Below, in pieces: positions 1-7,786 of a stretch of DNA of 42,864 nt. The DNA comes from Cyanobacteria bacterium RU_5_0 (GTDB lineage: Bacteria; Cyanobacteriota; Cyanobacteriia; Elainellales; Elainellaceae). The stretch is from positions 1 through 42,864 of the forward strand of contig JAAUSF010000032.1 in NCBI GenBank assembly GCA_012033255.1, written 5' to 3'. Position numbers and translations under genes: made by a program. Numbering within the stretch: the first letter of the stretch is position 1; each line of letters begins with the position of its first letter. The notes beneath the pieces are model-generated. The model was not told where the DNA came from. It ran no database searches and was given only the letters and a program-made list of their open reading frames with translations.

Positions 1-4
1 TGCG

Positions 5-96
5 TGTGGATGGGTGGATGGGTGGATGGGTGGATGGGTGGATGGGTGATGGGTGGATGGGTGGATGGGTGGCTTATGCAAGGGGAAACGGCTGTA
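5..96. repeat. 8-bp minisatellite (GGATGGGT) with 28-bp unique tail, copy 1
   Basis: About eight tandem copies of GGATGGGT, one of them a base or two short, run into a tail reading GGTGGCTTATGCAAGGGG and ending CGGCTGTA. The same array and tail, with one mismatch in the tail, recur at 9069-9129 in the same orientation. The array is open in several frames and encodes only WMGG/WVDG repeats, so it is not taken as a gene. Confidence 0.9.
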
Positions 97-175
97 GGTG
101 CATCGGGCGCAATTGAGAATCGCTTTAAACGCGGATTCGTTTATGATAGTGGGAGATGTATTAAGAAATGTAAAG

Positions 176-892
176 ATGCGGGATAAGGTTGTGATGGTGG
201 TTGGCGCAACAGGTGGGATTGGGTCTACTCTTGCTCAAAAATTAGCACCTACAGGAGCTAGCCTGGTGCTGGTGGCGAAAGATGGCGATCGGCTGACATC
301 GTTAGCGGCTCAACTTCCTGAAATGGATGGCAATAAGGTACTAAATATTCCCACTGACATCACCGATCCGGCTCAGGTGGAAGTGTTGATGCAAAAAGCG
401 GTTGCTCAATTTGGCAAGATCGATGTCTTGGTGAATGCGGCTGGAGCAGGGATATTGAAGCAATACAATAAGCTTGAACCAGCCGATCTTGACGCTATGC
501 TGGATTTGAATTTGAAGGGGAGTTTCTATACCTGCCAAGCCGCCGCAAATGTGATGAAAGAAAATAAAGCGGGTCACATTTGCAATGTGATTGGAATTTT
601 GGGCAAGCATCCGATGGCAATGGCAGCCGCCTATTGCGCTTCAAAGTATGGTGTTGTCGGCTTTAGTAAATGCATGGCAGATGAACTAAAACGGTTTGGG
701 ATTAAATTTACGCTGTTTTATTTTGGGGGAATTGATACTCCTTTCTGGGATAACGTTAGTCTGAAAGTCGATCGCTCCAAAATGCTTCGTCCTGAAACGG
801 CGGCTGATGCAGTTCTGTTTGCTCTTTCGGCTGAACCCCAAGCCGTACCGATGGAAGTGAACATCCAACCAGAAAGCCATTTATTCTTCTAG
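176..892 (+). CDS. Short-chain dehydrogenase/reductase (SDR), atypical active site
   Basis: A classical-type SDR of 238 residues, substrate unknown. The N-terminal dinucleotide-binding motif VGATGGIG lies near residues 8-15. VNAAGAG matches the structural NNAG motif, and YCASK is the catalytic YxxxK. The residue 13 before the catalytic Tyr, normally Ser, is Gly here (NVIGILGKHP), so one member of the Ser-Tyr-Lys triad is missing. Reductase activity may be altered, or another residue may substitute. The start at 176 (MRDKVVMVVG) puts the cofactor motif at the usual distance. In-frame starts at 98 and 143 would add residues with no SDR similarity, and the one at 98 begins just after the minisatellite tail. 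The gene stands alone; the next gene is convergent. Confidence 0.85.
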   Translation: MRDKVVMVVGATGGIGSTLAQKLAPTGASLVLVAKDGDRLTSLAAQLPEMDGNKVLNIPTDITDPAQVEVLMQKAVAQFGKIDVLVNAAGAGILKQYNKLEPADLDAMLDLNLKGSFYTCQAAANVMKENKAGHICNVIGILGKHPMAMAAAYCASKYGVVGFSKCMADELKRFGIKFTLFYFGGIDTPFWDNVSLKVDRSKMLRPETAADAVLFALSAEPQAVPMEVNIQPESHLFF

Positions 893-1005
893 CCATCCTG
901 TGACAGATGATGTGTTAGTTTAGTCTCCGGAAGTTCGAGAAACTTGTCCAGAGTGGCATTGAATTCAAGGGCTGGCGTTTGCATAACAAATCACCTCATC
1001 AGGAT

Positions 1006-1027
1006 GTAGGGTGGGCACTGCCCACCG
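1006..1027. repeat. Short palindromic repeat (GGTGGGCA/TGCCCACC), copy 1
   Basis: An inverted repeat with arms GGTGGGCA and TGCCCACC, between the convergent SDR and amine oxidase genes. A second copy lies at 26300-26323. It could act as a weak bidirectional terminator, but there is no T-run. The family looks like the small dispersed palindromes common in cyanobacterial intergenic DNA. Confidence 0.7.
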
Positions 1028-1043
1028 TGATTATCTCCATTAT

Positions 1044-2981
1044 TTACGACTGATGACACATCCCATTTTTTGCGGAGGGTGGCACATCTAACGCCGGATT
1101 TGCATCGAAGAAGCCAATTGGTTTGAGCGTAAATCCAGAATAAGCGACGGGCATAACGGGGAAGTCTTCAGGACGCGGAATGTGATGATGTCCGAAAGTA
1201 TACCAAACCACAATATCCGTATTGTCGATCGCCCGATTTGCCTGCGTCCATTTGGGTAAGCCTTCGCCTCCCGGATGCTGATTTGGATAATCGCCCGTTG
1301 GATACTTTTCCAAAGGATGGTAAGGCGTGACCCACAAATGTTTCGTCATGAAGCCTGCCCGCTTCAAAATTGGGGCATTCGGCTGGGCAAAGGGCAAAAC
1401 GTTATCACCAGGCATCAGTTTGAAGCCAACGGGTTGACCAAACTGATTGTGAACATTGGGATTAATCACTTTCCAGTAGCGTCCGGCTAACGGATCGACG
1501 ATGCGCTGTGCGTCTTGTTCTGTCGCTAATAGCGTTGACTTCGCGTAGAAAGCATTACCGTAGGGATTGTTCTCATCCATTGGTTCGGCTTCTGTATTGA
1601 CTTCGTAGACGGAGTTTTCTGTGCCATCCAGGTCGAAATCGAGCCGCATGTTGAAGAAGTGTTGATGATTGAGAGCATTGAGTCCGGGAGCAACGATCGT
1701 CCCATATTTGGGAAAATTCGTGAGCGTACCACAGAGCAGCAATCCGGTGAGTTTGACTTCGTATTGAATGGTACCGTCTTGATAGAAATACCAGAAGAAC
1801 CCGTATTCGTAGTTATCCACTGTGGCGATGAACGATAGAACAAGGCGACGCGATCGTCTCACTTCCACTTCATCCAATCGCCAGTCAGTATGTTTCCAGA
1901 GGATGCCATAGTCTTCTTCGTGCAGACAGACTGCATTCTTGGTGATCGAAACATTACCTCGGCTATCGGTTAATGCGGCATCAAAGTAATGGATTTCTCC
2001 TACGCAATCACAGCCCAATCGCAGCGAATTGGCTAACATACCAATGCCGTGTTCTCCAACATCGAAGGCATTTTTGCGGAAATGTTGCAAGCGTGGATCG
2101 CCATAGGGAACGACCATTTCTGCCATTGATGCACGATAGAGAATCGATCGAATCTGTCCTTGATCTTCATAACCAACGGTATACAAAACCAACCCTTCAC
2201 GCGGATTAAATCCAATGCGGAGATGCCATTTTTGCCATCGAATTGAATGACCTTCGACATGAAAACTCGCACCTTCCGGTTGTATGATGTGCAACGGTTT
2301 AATATCCTTGCGAACATCGCTAATGAAGTGAGATGAATACTCTCCGGATTCTGGTGGAACAGGTACGATACCCAAATCTTCAATGCGAATCACCTGCATT
2401 GTGTTGAGATCGACGACCGGAACGAGTCCATCGATCGGATGCGAATAGAAATTACTTTTCGGTGTTGTTCGCACATAACAAATACAGCGAGAAATCCGCA
2501 ACCCTTGCTCATCTTGGAAGCCAAAATTACCGATCGCCCACGGATCAACCACCACCGAATTTAAATCAGTAATATCGCGTTTTGCTAAGGCTGCTGCAAA
2601 CTCTGGATGCGCTTTCACCGCTTGCTCACATTCTGCCAACTCATCCGCCATGATGTTTGGCTGTACATCGGGAATGTGTTCCCAGGAAATAACGCTCCCC
2701 TCGGTGAGCGAAGCGATCGCCTCATATGTTTTTCCAGTTTCGTTATCGAGCAGAATCAAAAAGGCTTCACGGTTAAATGGTTCACCCTCTCGATAGCTGA
2801 GAACGAATGCTTTAGGCGGTTCATTCAACGTGACACAGGGAAACCGGAAAGATTTTCCCACGTTATGGTGTTGTCGGACGATCGCCACGGCTGCCGCTAC
2901 TTCTTCGGCTGTCAACGGTTCCAACGGATGTTGAATATGGGTGGGATGGGTCGATGTTAGCGGTTCACGAGTTGATGTCAT
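1044..2981 (-). CDS. Copper-containing primary amine oxidase
   Basis: A quinoprotein that oxidises primary amines to aldehydes with release of H2O2 and ammonia. The 645-residue length is normal for bacterial members. By comparison with Arthrobacter amine oxidase as I recall it, all key residues are present: catalytic base Asp307 (AFDVGEHG), topaquinone precursor Tyr391 in the NYEY motif, and copper ligands His439 and His441 (NHQHFF) and His600 (FGHHHIPRPEDFPVMP). The CDCVGEIHYFD and HEEDYGILWKHTD stretches are also typical. No signal peptide is visible, so a cytoplasmic location is inferred. No amine transporter or aldehyde dehydrogenase lies beside it. The nearest gene downstream is the convergent SDR, which may or may not act on the aldehyde product. 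Confidence 0.95.
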   Translation of the reverse strand: MTSTREPLTSTHPTHIQHPLEPLTAEEVAAAVAIVRQHHNVGKSFRFPCVTLNEPPKAFVLSYREGEPFNREAFLILLDNETGKTYEAIASLTEGSVISWEHIPDVQPNIMADELAECEQAVKAHPEFAAALAKRDITDLNSVVVDPWAIGNFGFQDEQGLRISRCICYVRTTPKSNFYSHPIDGLVPVVDLNTMQVIRIEDLGIVPVPPESGEYSSHFISDVRKDIKPLHIIQPEGASFHVEGHSIRWQKWHLRIGFNPREGLVLYTVGYEDQGQIRSILYRASMAEMVVPYGDPRLQHFRKNAFDVGEHGIGMLANSLRLGCDCVGEIHYFDAALTDSRGNVSITKNAVCLHEEDYGILWKHTDWRLDEVEVRRSRRLVLSFIATVDNYEYGFFWYFYQDGTIQYEVKLTGLLLCGTLTNFPKYGTIVAPGLNALNHQHFFNMRLDFDLDGTENSVYEVNTEAEPMDENNPYGNAFYAKSTLLATEQDAQRIVDPLAGRYWKVINPNVHNQFGQPVGFKLMPGDNVLPFAQPNAPILKRAGFMTKHLWVTPYHPLEKYPTGDYPNQHPGGEGLPKWTQANRAIDNTDIVVWYTFGHHHIPRPEDFPVMPVAYSGFTLKPIGFFDANPALDVPPSAKNGMCHQS

Positions 2982-3220
2982 ACCATATCATCTTTCAATT
3001 AAAGAATGGAAATTAAATAAACTGCAATTGTTGTGGGTGGGCAAATCATTTCATCCCATTTTTCAGCAACGCCCAGAATCTTATCAACTTCTTGACTTTT
3101 TCTCCATACAGTTAAGTCGCAGTGGTAAACATTGCCAACTCAAATCAAACCAACAGAGAGTGCGATCGCGCTGCTCCCTTTGAGGGCTAAAAACATTTCA
3201 ATTCTTTAAGGAGAAACGCA

Positions 3221-3985
3221 ATGGTAGACACCATCAGTAATTTGCGATCGGATATCATTCAGACTCTATCGGGAACTGTCATTCGACTCGTGGAGGATGC
3301 AGAGGAGAATGAGATTGATGGATTAATCCTCAGAGATGCCACGGGTGAAGTGTTGATCGATGCTGAAGAGGGGTTGAATCTGAGTGTTGGAGAACAAGTA
3401 ACGATCGTTGGAGAACTTGAGATCGATGATGAGGATGGCGAAACTGAGTTTGAAGCCCTCAAAATTACTAAGGCGGATGGCACAGTTGTCCTGAATCCAT
3501 TTGAGACGGCGGGTGCTGGAGCCAATGATGACATTCTTGATGGCACCAATCGACGAGATACCTTTGATGGAGGTCAAGGCAGAGACTATCTGAAAGGACG
3601 GGGTGGTAACGATAATTTGACTGGAGGCAATGGGGGTGACATCTTGATCGGTGGTCGTGGCAAAGACAGTCTCACTGGCGGTGAGGGTAGGGATGAATTT
3701 GTCTATGAGTCGCTGAAAGAGAAAGGCGATCGCATCACTGACTTCAACGTCAGACAGGATGTACTCAACATTGATGATGTTTTTGAAGATGATCCGTTTG
3801 AATCCACTGATATCACCAGCTTCAGCCAACTGACCGATTTTATCAAGCTCACCCAAGCGGGTTCCCGTACCGTGGTGAGTATCGACCCAGATGGAAATGC
3901 TGGATCTGCTTCGTTCACAGCATTGGTAACGCTCAATGGGGTTAATGCCAGGAATCTGAGCGCCCAAAATTTTGTCCTGGATTGA
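3221..3985 (+). CDS. RTX calcium-binding protein with N-terminal OB-fold-like domain
   Basis: Residues about 15-90 (LSGTVIRL, GLILRDATGEVLID, LSVGEQVTIVGELE) look like a BOF/OB-fold beta barrel. Residues about 102-160 carry RTX nonapeptides of the GGxGxDxLx type (GGQGRDYLK, GGNDNLTGG, GGDILIGG), which bind calcium in a parallel beta roll. The C-terminal block (GDRITDFN, then SRTVVSIDPDGN, ending NFVLD) matches the tail of the RTX protein at 4153 and resembles serralysin-type C-termini used for type I secretion. No N-terminal signal peptide is seen, which fits type I export. Translation starts at ATG 3221 after AAGGAG. No HlyB/TolC exporter is adjacent. The function of the head domain is unknown. 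Confidence 0.85.
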   Translation: MVDTISNLRSDIIQTLSGTVIRLVEDAEENEIDGLILRDATGEVLIDAEEGLNLSVGEQVTIVGELEIDDEDGETEFEALKITKADGTVVLNPFETAGAGANDDILDGTNRRDTFDGGQGRDYLKGRGGNDNLTGGNGGDILIGGRGKDSLTGGEGRDEFVYESLKEKGDRITDFNVRQDVLNIDDVFEDDPFESTDITSFSQLTDFIKLTQAGSRTVVSIDPDGNAGSASFTALVTLNGVNARNLSAQNFVLD

Positions 3986-4075
3986 TTGATACCCACTTCG
4001 CCTGTGGCACCAAAGATGCAGTCTCAGTTGTAGCTGGGTAATACCAATCTATTTTTTTACGGGCATCCCATCCTC

Positions 4076-4099
4076 GTAGGGGCGAACCGCCGCCCTTAC
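4076..4099. repeat. Short imperfect palindrome (GTAGGGGC...GCCCTTAC)
   Basis: An imperfect inverted repeat, GTAGGGGCGAACC followed by GCCGCCCTTAC, between the two RTX genes. It resembles the dispersed palindromes elsewhere in the window but is not a close copy of them. Confidence 0.45.
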
Positions 4100-4152
4100 G
4101 GTGATCTATCCAGATTAATTCAACATTCTAAAATTTCATGGAGGATCTATCA

Positions 4153-5364
4153 ATGACAACGATTCCAGATTTCAATACAGCGACGTTTGTACCGGGAGAC
4201 CCGATCGACAATCCTTATCATCCCTTAACGCCGGGGACAATCTCTGTTTACGAGGGAGAACCGGAGGATGAAGAGATGGGTGAAGAGATCGAGGAGACCA
4301 TCCGGTTTGCCGTCACGTTTCAAACCGAAGACATTGCTGGTGTTACCGCGACCGTCGTGAGAGAAACTGCCTGGGCAAACGGTTTTCTGCAAGAGGATAC
4401 AGATGACTGGTTCGCTCAGGATACGGATGGAAATGTCTGGTATTTGGGTGAATCTACGACGGCATTTGAGTACGACGACGATGGTAATTTCATTGGCACA
4501 AACAACGACGGTGCCTGGGAAGCCGGAGTCAATGGTGCTTTACCGGGCTACATCATGAAAGCCAATCCTCAAGTCGGCGATCGCTACTATCAGGAGTTTG
4601 CGCCAAACGATGAAGCATTAGACCAGGCAGAGGTGATCAGTCGGAGCAAAACCCTTGCAACGGAGGTAGGAACCGTTAGAAACGTTCTGCAAACGCTTGA
4701 GTCCACAGAACTTGCACCGGGAGTATTTGATTTTAAGTATTACGCTCCGGGCATTGGCTTGGTTTTAGTTGAGGAGCTTGATGAAAACCTTGAGCCGGAC
4801 TTTATTGTTGAACTAGAATCCATCACCTCTGTGACGGCGGATTTCTTTACCAGTGGGCGTGGAACTGGAGGGAATGACGGACTGGATGGTGACAACACCC
4901 ATAACACGATCGAGGGGCGTCGAGGGGATGATTTGTTGCAAGGCTTTGGTGGTAACGATCGGTTGCTTGGTCAGAATGGAAACGATTTCTTAGTGGGTGG
5001 CGACGGGGTAGATGTTCTGATGGGTGGCAAGGGGCAGGATATTTTAATCGGTGGTGAGGGAGCAGATATTCTCAAGGGTGGCGAAGACAGAGATCAGTTT
5101 GTTTTCAGAACGTTAGCGGACAAGGGCGATCGGATCAAAGATTTTACTCGTCAAGATGTGATTATTCTGGTTGAGATCTTTGATTCAGCAAACTATGGCA
5201 GTTCCACTCCGCTTGATGATTATTTGCAGATCACGCAAATGGGTTCCCACACCGTTATTCGTATCGATGTAGATGGTGATTCAGGGTCGAATCCGTTTGA
5301 GGTGTTGGCAACTTTGAAGAACACAAATGCCAACATCTTGAGTGATGCCAACTTTGTGGTCTAA
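4153..5364 (+). CDS. RTX calcium-binding protein with large N-terminal domain
   Basis: A protein of 403 residues. The start at 4153 is preferred because GGAGG lies 8 bases upstream; the in-frame ATG at 4138 overlaps that ribosome binding site. Residues 1-230 form an acidic domain beginning DFNTATF and containing IDNPYHPLTPGTISVYEGE, a pattern I associate with uncharacterised secreted proteins. It is unlike the head of the upstream RTX protein. From about residue 237 RTX nonapeptides follow (GGNDRLLGQ, GGDGVDVLMGG, GGEGADILKGG), then the same tail as its neighbour (GDRIKDFTRQDV, SHTVIRIDVDGDSGS, ending NFVV). The two proteins therefore share a calcium-binding and secretion module with different heads. 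Probably exported by a type I system encoded elsewhere; the role of the head is unknown. Confidence 0.85.
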   Translation: MTTIPDFNTATFVPGDPIDNPYHPLTPGTISVYEGEPEDEEMGEEIEETIRFAVTFQTEDIAGVTATVVRETAWANGFLQEDTDDWFAQDTDGNVWYLGESTTAFEYDDDGNFIGTNNDGAWEAGVNGALPGYIMKANPQVGDRYYQEFAPNDEALDQAEVISRSKTLATEVGTVRNVLQTLESTELAPGVFDFKYYAPGIGLVLVEELDENLEPDFIVELESITSVTADFFTSGRGTGGNDGLDGDNTHNTIEGRRGDDLLQGFGGNDRLLGQNGNDFLVGGDGVDVLMGGKGQDILIGGEGADILKGGEDRDQFVFRTLADKGDRIKDFTRQDVIILVEIFDSANYGSSTPLDDYLQITQMGSHTVIRIDVDGDSGSNPFEVLATLKNTNANILSDANFVV

Positions 5365-5420
5365 TCACCTGTTACCACCTGCTATTTAGAAGTAGATCGG
5401 CTTGTCGAAGGGGGTCATTT

Positions 5421-5596
5421 CAACCTGTAAATTTTCTGTTTGTAAATTTTCTGTTGATGGATGCCCTGGCGTTGGGGCAATCCCGGTGTGGACGCCCTGG
5501 CGTTGGGGCAATCTCGGCGTGATTGCCTTGGTTTAGAGGGCAGACCCGTCGGTCTGCCCCGACCGATTGCAAAATCAACGAAAAATTTACAGGTGG
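5421..5596. mobile_element. MITE-like element, family A, copy 1 (about 176 bp)
   Basis: The left end ACCTGTAAATTTTCTGTT and right end AACGAAAAATTTACAGGTGG are near-perfect terminal inverted repeats. The interior holds GCAGACCCGTCGGTCTGC, a palindrome, and repeated CCCTGGCGTTGGGGCAAT units. No coding capacity. Related copies lie at 30987-31207 (partial tandem) and 42703-42864 (cut by the window end). The right end abuts the truncated porin gene. Size, inverted ends and lack of a gene fit a miniature inverted-repeat transposable element; the mobilising transposase is not in this window. Confidence 0.8.
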
Positions 5597-5683
5597 ATAA
5601 ATTATGCTATCCCTGCCGGAATAGCATGGCTTATTAATGCACACATAAATGTACGCATACTTATCGTTTCGCAAACTATTTGT

Positions 5684-7024
5684 ATGGATAGTCTAAGCCT
5701 CTTAGCAACTGCTGTTTTAACGAAAGAGTGGGTAGTCGATCAGCAAGTTTTCAAACCATTGTTAAATCAACGGGCTATTTCACAGGAGTTCCTGCTACTG
5801 ACACAGGAGCCAATGACGCGGGTTACTCCTGTCCATCAGTTAGAGGTTCAGTCAATCAGCGATCCGTTCACGATTGACCAGAATCAGCTACAGAATGATG
5901 TGGACGCTCTAGAAACTCGCGTTTCCGATTTGGAGGCGCAACAATTTTCCCCAACTGCTGCTTTAACAGGGGAGGTGGTTTGGGGGATCAGTGGGGTTTC
6001 TGGGAGTGATCTGGAGGATTCTGTTGTGTTTCAGGGAAGTGTTGAACTCATCCTAACCATAAGCTTTACGGGGGAAGATACTTTAGAAGTTGGTGTTGAG
6101 AGTGGAAATGCGATCGAGTTTTCGTTTGTTGACGAACTCACCTTTGAAGGACGGCTGGATTTCCCTTCTGGTACGGATAATGGTCTCTTTGAGCTAAGTG
6201 AGTTGTCCTATGAGTTCCCTATTGGCGATCGGGCTAGTCTGTATATCTCTACGAGCGGTGATGACCTGAGTGATTTCAATCCATCTCTGGGCGATGATGC
6301 CATTTCTGAATTTGGAGCTGAAAACCCGATTCATAGTTTGGTTGAAGATGTCGGACTTCAACTGAATTACGAATTGATAGATGAACTCAGCATCAGTCTT
6401 GGGTATTTCAGCGGAGATGCAGGCAACCCCGAACCTGGAGCAGGTTTATTCAACGGAAATCAAAGTGCATTTGTACAACTAGAGTTTGAACCGAGCGATC
6501 GCGAAGCGTCTCCCCAGGAAAATCACTTCCTATTAGGACTCACTTATATCCACACCTATAACGATTCCAGCCTGGAAACAGAAACAGGCAGTTTTCGATC
6601 ACAGATCAACCTGGAACGTCCGGTTGTAGGCAATTCCTATGGTGTTTCGGCCTCTTTCGCACCTAATCCTCGGACTGTGATAGGGGGCTGGGCTGGATTT
6701 ACAAACGCAACCGTCATCGATTTGGGAGACGCTTCCGTTTGGAATTACGCTCTCACCTTAGCGTTTCCTGATCTCGGTCAAGAAGGTAATCTCTTAGGGA
6801 TTGTGATTGGTCAGGAGCCTCGATTAACGGGAACCAGCGGTTTTAGGATTGATGACCGGAGAAGCGACCCAGATACATCTCTACACATTGAGATATTCTA
6901 TCGCGATCGGCTATCTGACTACATTTCAGTAACACCCGGTTTAGTTTGGATTACAGCACCAAATCATGACAATAGCAATCCTGATATCCTTGTGTTCACA
7001 GTAAGAACAATATTCGAGTTTTAG
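5684..7024 (+). CDS. OprB-type carbohydrate/ion porin lacking the SLH domain, probably truncated
   Basis: The C-terminal 350 residues match the cyanobacterial OprB-like porin barrel: the coiled coil QNDVDALETRVSDLEAQQF, then TAALTGEVVWG, ending VFTVRTIFEF with the terminal Phe typical of outer-membrane proteins. Intact family members have a signal peptide, a TSVSQL-type segment, an SLH domain of about 60 residues, the coiled coil and the barrel. Here the equivalent segment (MTRVTPVHQLEVQSISDP) passes directly into the coiled coil with no SLH domain, and no clear signal peptide precedes it. The frame is open back to a TTG at 5567 inside the family A element. Neither that TTG nor ATG 5684 has a good ribosome binding site. 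Either a decayed gene or one with a recently rearranged 5' end. The barrel frame itself is intact. Confidence 0.7.
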   Translation: MDSLSLLATAVLTKEWVVDQQVFKPLLNQRAISQEFLLLTQEPMTRVTPVHQLEVQSISDPFTIDQNQLQNDVDALETRVSDLEAQQFSPTAALTGEVVWGISGVSGSDLEDSVVFQGSVELILTISFTGEDTLEVGVESGNAIEFSFVDELTFEGRLDFPSGTDNGLFELSELSYEFPIGDRASLYISTSGDDLSDFNPSLGDDAISEFGAENPIHSLVEDVGLQLNYELIDELSISLGYFSGDAGNPEPGAGLFNGNQSAFVQLEFEPSDREASPQENHFLLGLTYIHTYNDSSLETETGSFRSQINLERPVVGNSYGVSASFAPNPRTVIGGWAGFTNATVIDLGDASVWNYALTLAFPDLGQEGNLLGIVIGQEPRLTGTSGFRIDDRRSDPDTSLHIEIFYRDRLSDYISVTPGLVWITAPNHDNSNPDILVFTVRTIFEF

Positions 7025-7066
7025 CCCTTACTCCAACATGGACAGCAAGTTAGGAGGTCAAGAGCC

Positions 7067-7768
7067 ATGAGAATCTTATTGGTAGAGGATGACGATCGCA
7101 TCGCTAAACCCCTGGCAGAAGATCTGCGACACCAGCACTACGTGGTAGATCTTGCCTACGATGGGATTGAAGGATGGAATTGCTCTCAATCGATCGCGTA
7201 TGACCTGATTTTGTTGGACTTGATGTTGCCAAAGCTCGACGGCATCACCCTATGCCAACAGTTGCGATCGTCACGATACACGGGTTTTGTGTTGATGCTA
7301 ACAGCACGAGATACTACGACGGATAAGGTGATTGGGTTAGATGCTGGAGCGGATGATTACCTGGTCAAACCCTTTGAATTGGAGGAGCTAGCGGCCCGAA
7401 TTCGAGCCTTGTCTCGTCGTCCAGTAGAGTTACAACAACATATTCTTCGCTATGGCAAATTAGAAATTAATCTGGCACTGCACACTGTAACGTATGCGGA
7501 GACTCCACTGAATCTCACACCCAAGGAGTATCTCATCCTCGAATGTTTTCTCCGTAATCCAGCTCAGGTTTTTACCCGCTCGGTGTTACTTGACAAACTC
7601 TGGGAATTGGATCAAATCTCTGGAGAGAATACAATCAAGACACATATCACGAATCTACGCAGAAAACTAAAAGCAGCTGGAAGTAAAGAGGTGATGATCG
7701 AAACAGTTTACGGGGTCGGCTACCGTTTTGTGCAAGATATTGTGCAAGATATAAGGACTGAGGACTAA
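7067..7768 (+). CDS. OmpR/PhoB-family response regulator
   Basis: Transcription factor of 233 residues. The receiver domain (1-115) has the acidic pocket at residues 7-9 (EDDD), phosphoacceptor Asp51 (YDLILLDLMLP) and Lys101 (ADDYLVKPFE). The winged-helix effector domain (about 128-226) shows LTPKEYLILECFLRNP and TIKTHITNLRRKLKAAG. AGGAGGT lies 9 bases before the ATG. The partner kinase begins 18 bases downstream. It looks like the RppA/ManR-type regulators of cyanobacteria that respond to redox or metals, but the signal cannot be assigned. The last residues carry a duplicated VQDI made by a short tandem repeat. The truncated porin upstream is a possible target by proximity only. Confidence 0.92.
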   Translation: MRILLVEDDDRIAKPLAEDLRHQHYVVDLAYDGIEGWNCSQSIAYDLILLDLMLPKLDGITLCQQLRSSRYTGFVLMLTARDTTTDKVIGLDAGADDYLVKPFELEELAARIRALSRRPVELQQHILRYGKLEINLALHTVTYAETPLNLTPKEYLILECFLRNPAQVFTRSVLLDKLWELDQISGENTIKTHITNLRRKLKAAGSKEVMIETVYGVGYRFVQDIVQDIRTED

Positions 7769-7786
7769 TAACTAATACCTGTATTT

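Noticed and set aside
4..186. 60-residue frame through the minisatellite (WMGG/WVDG repeats)
   Set aside because: It only translates the 8-bp repeat, has no ribosome binding site and no family resemblance.
5421..5596. CRISPR-like repetition of CCCTGGCGTTGGGGCAAT
   Set aside because: Only two adjacent units with no regular spacers, inside a terminal-inverted-repeat element; not a CRISPR array.
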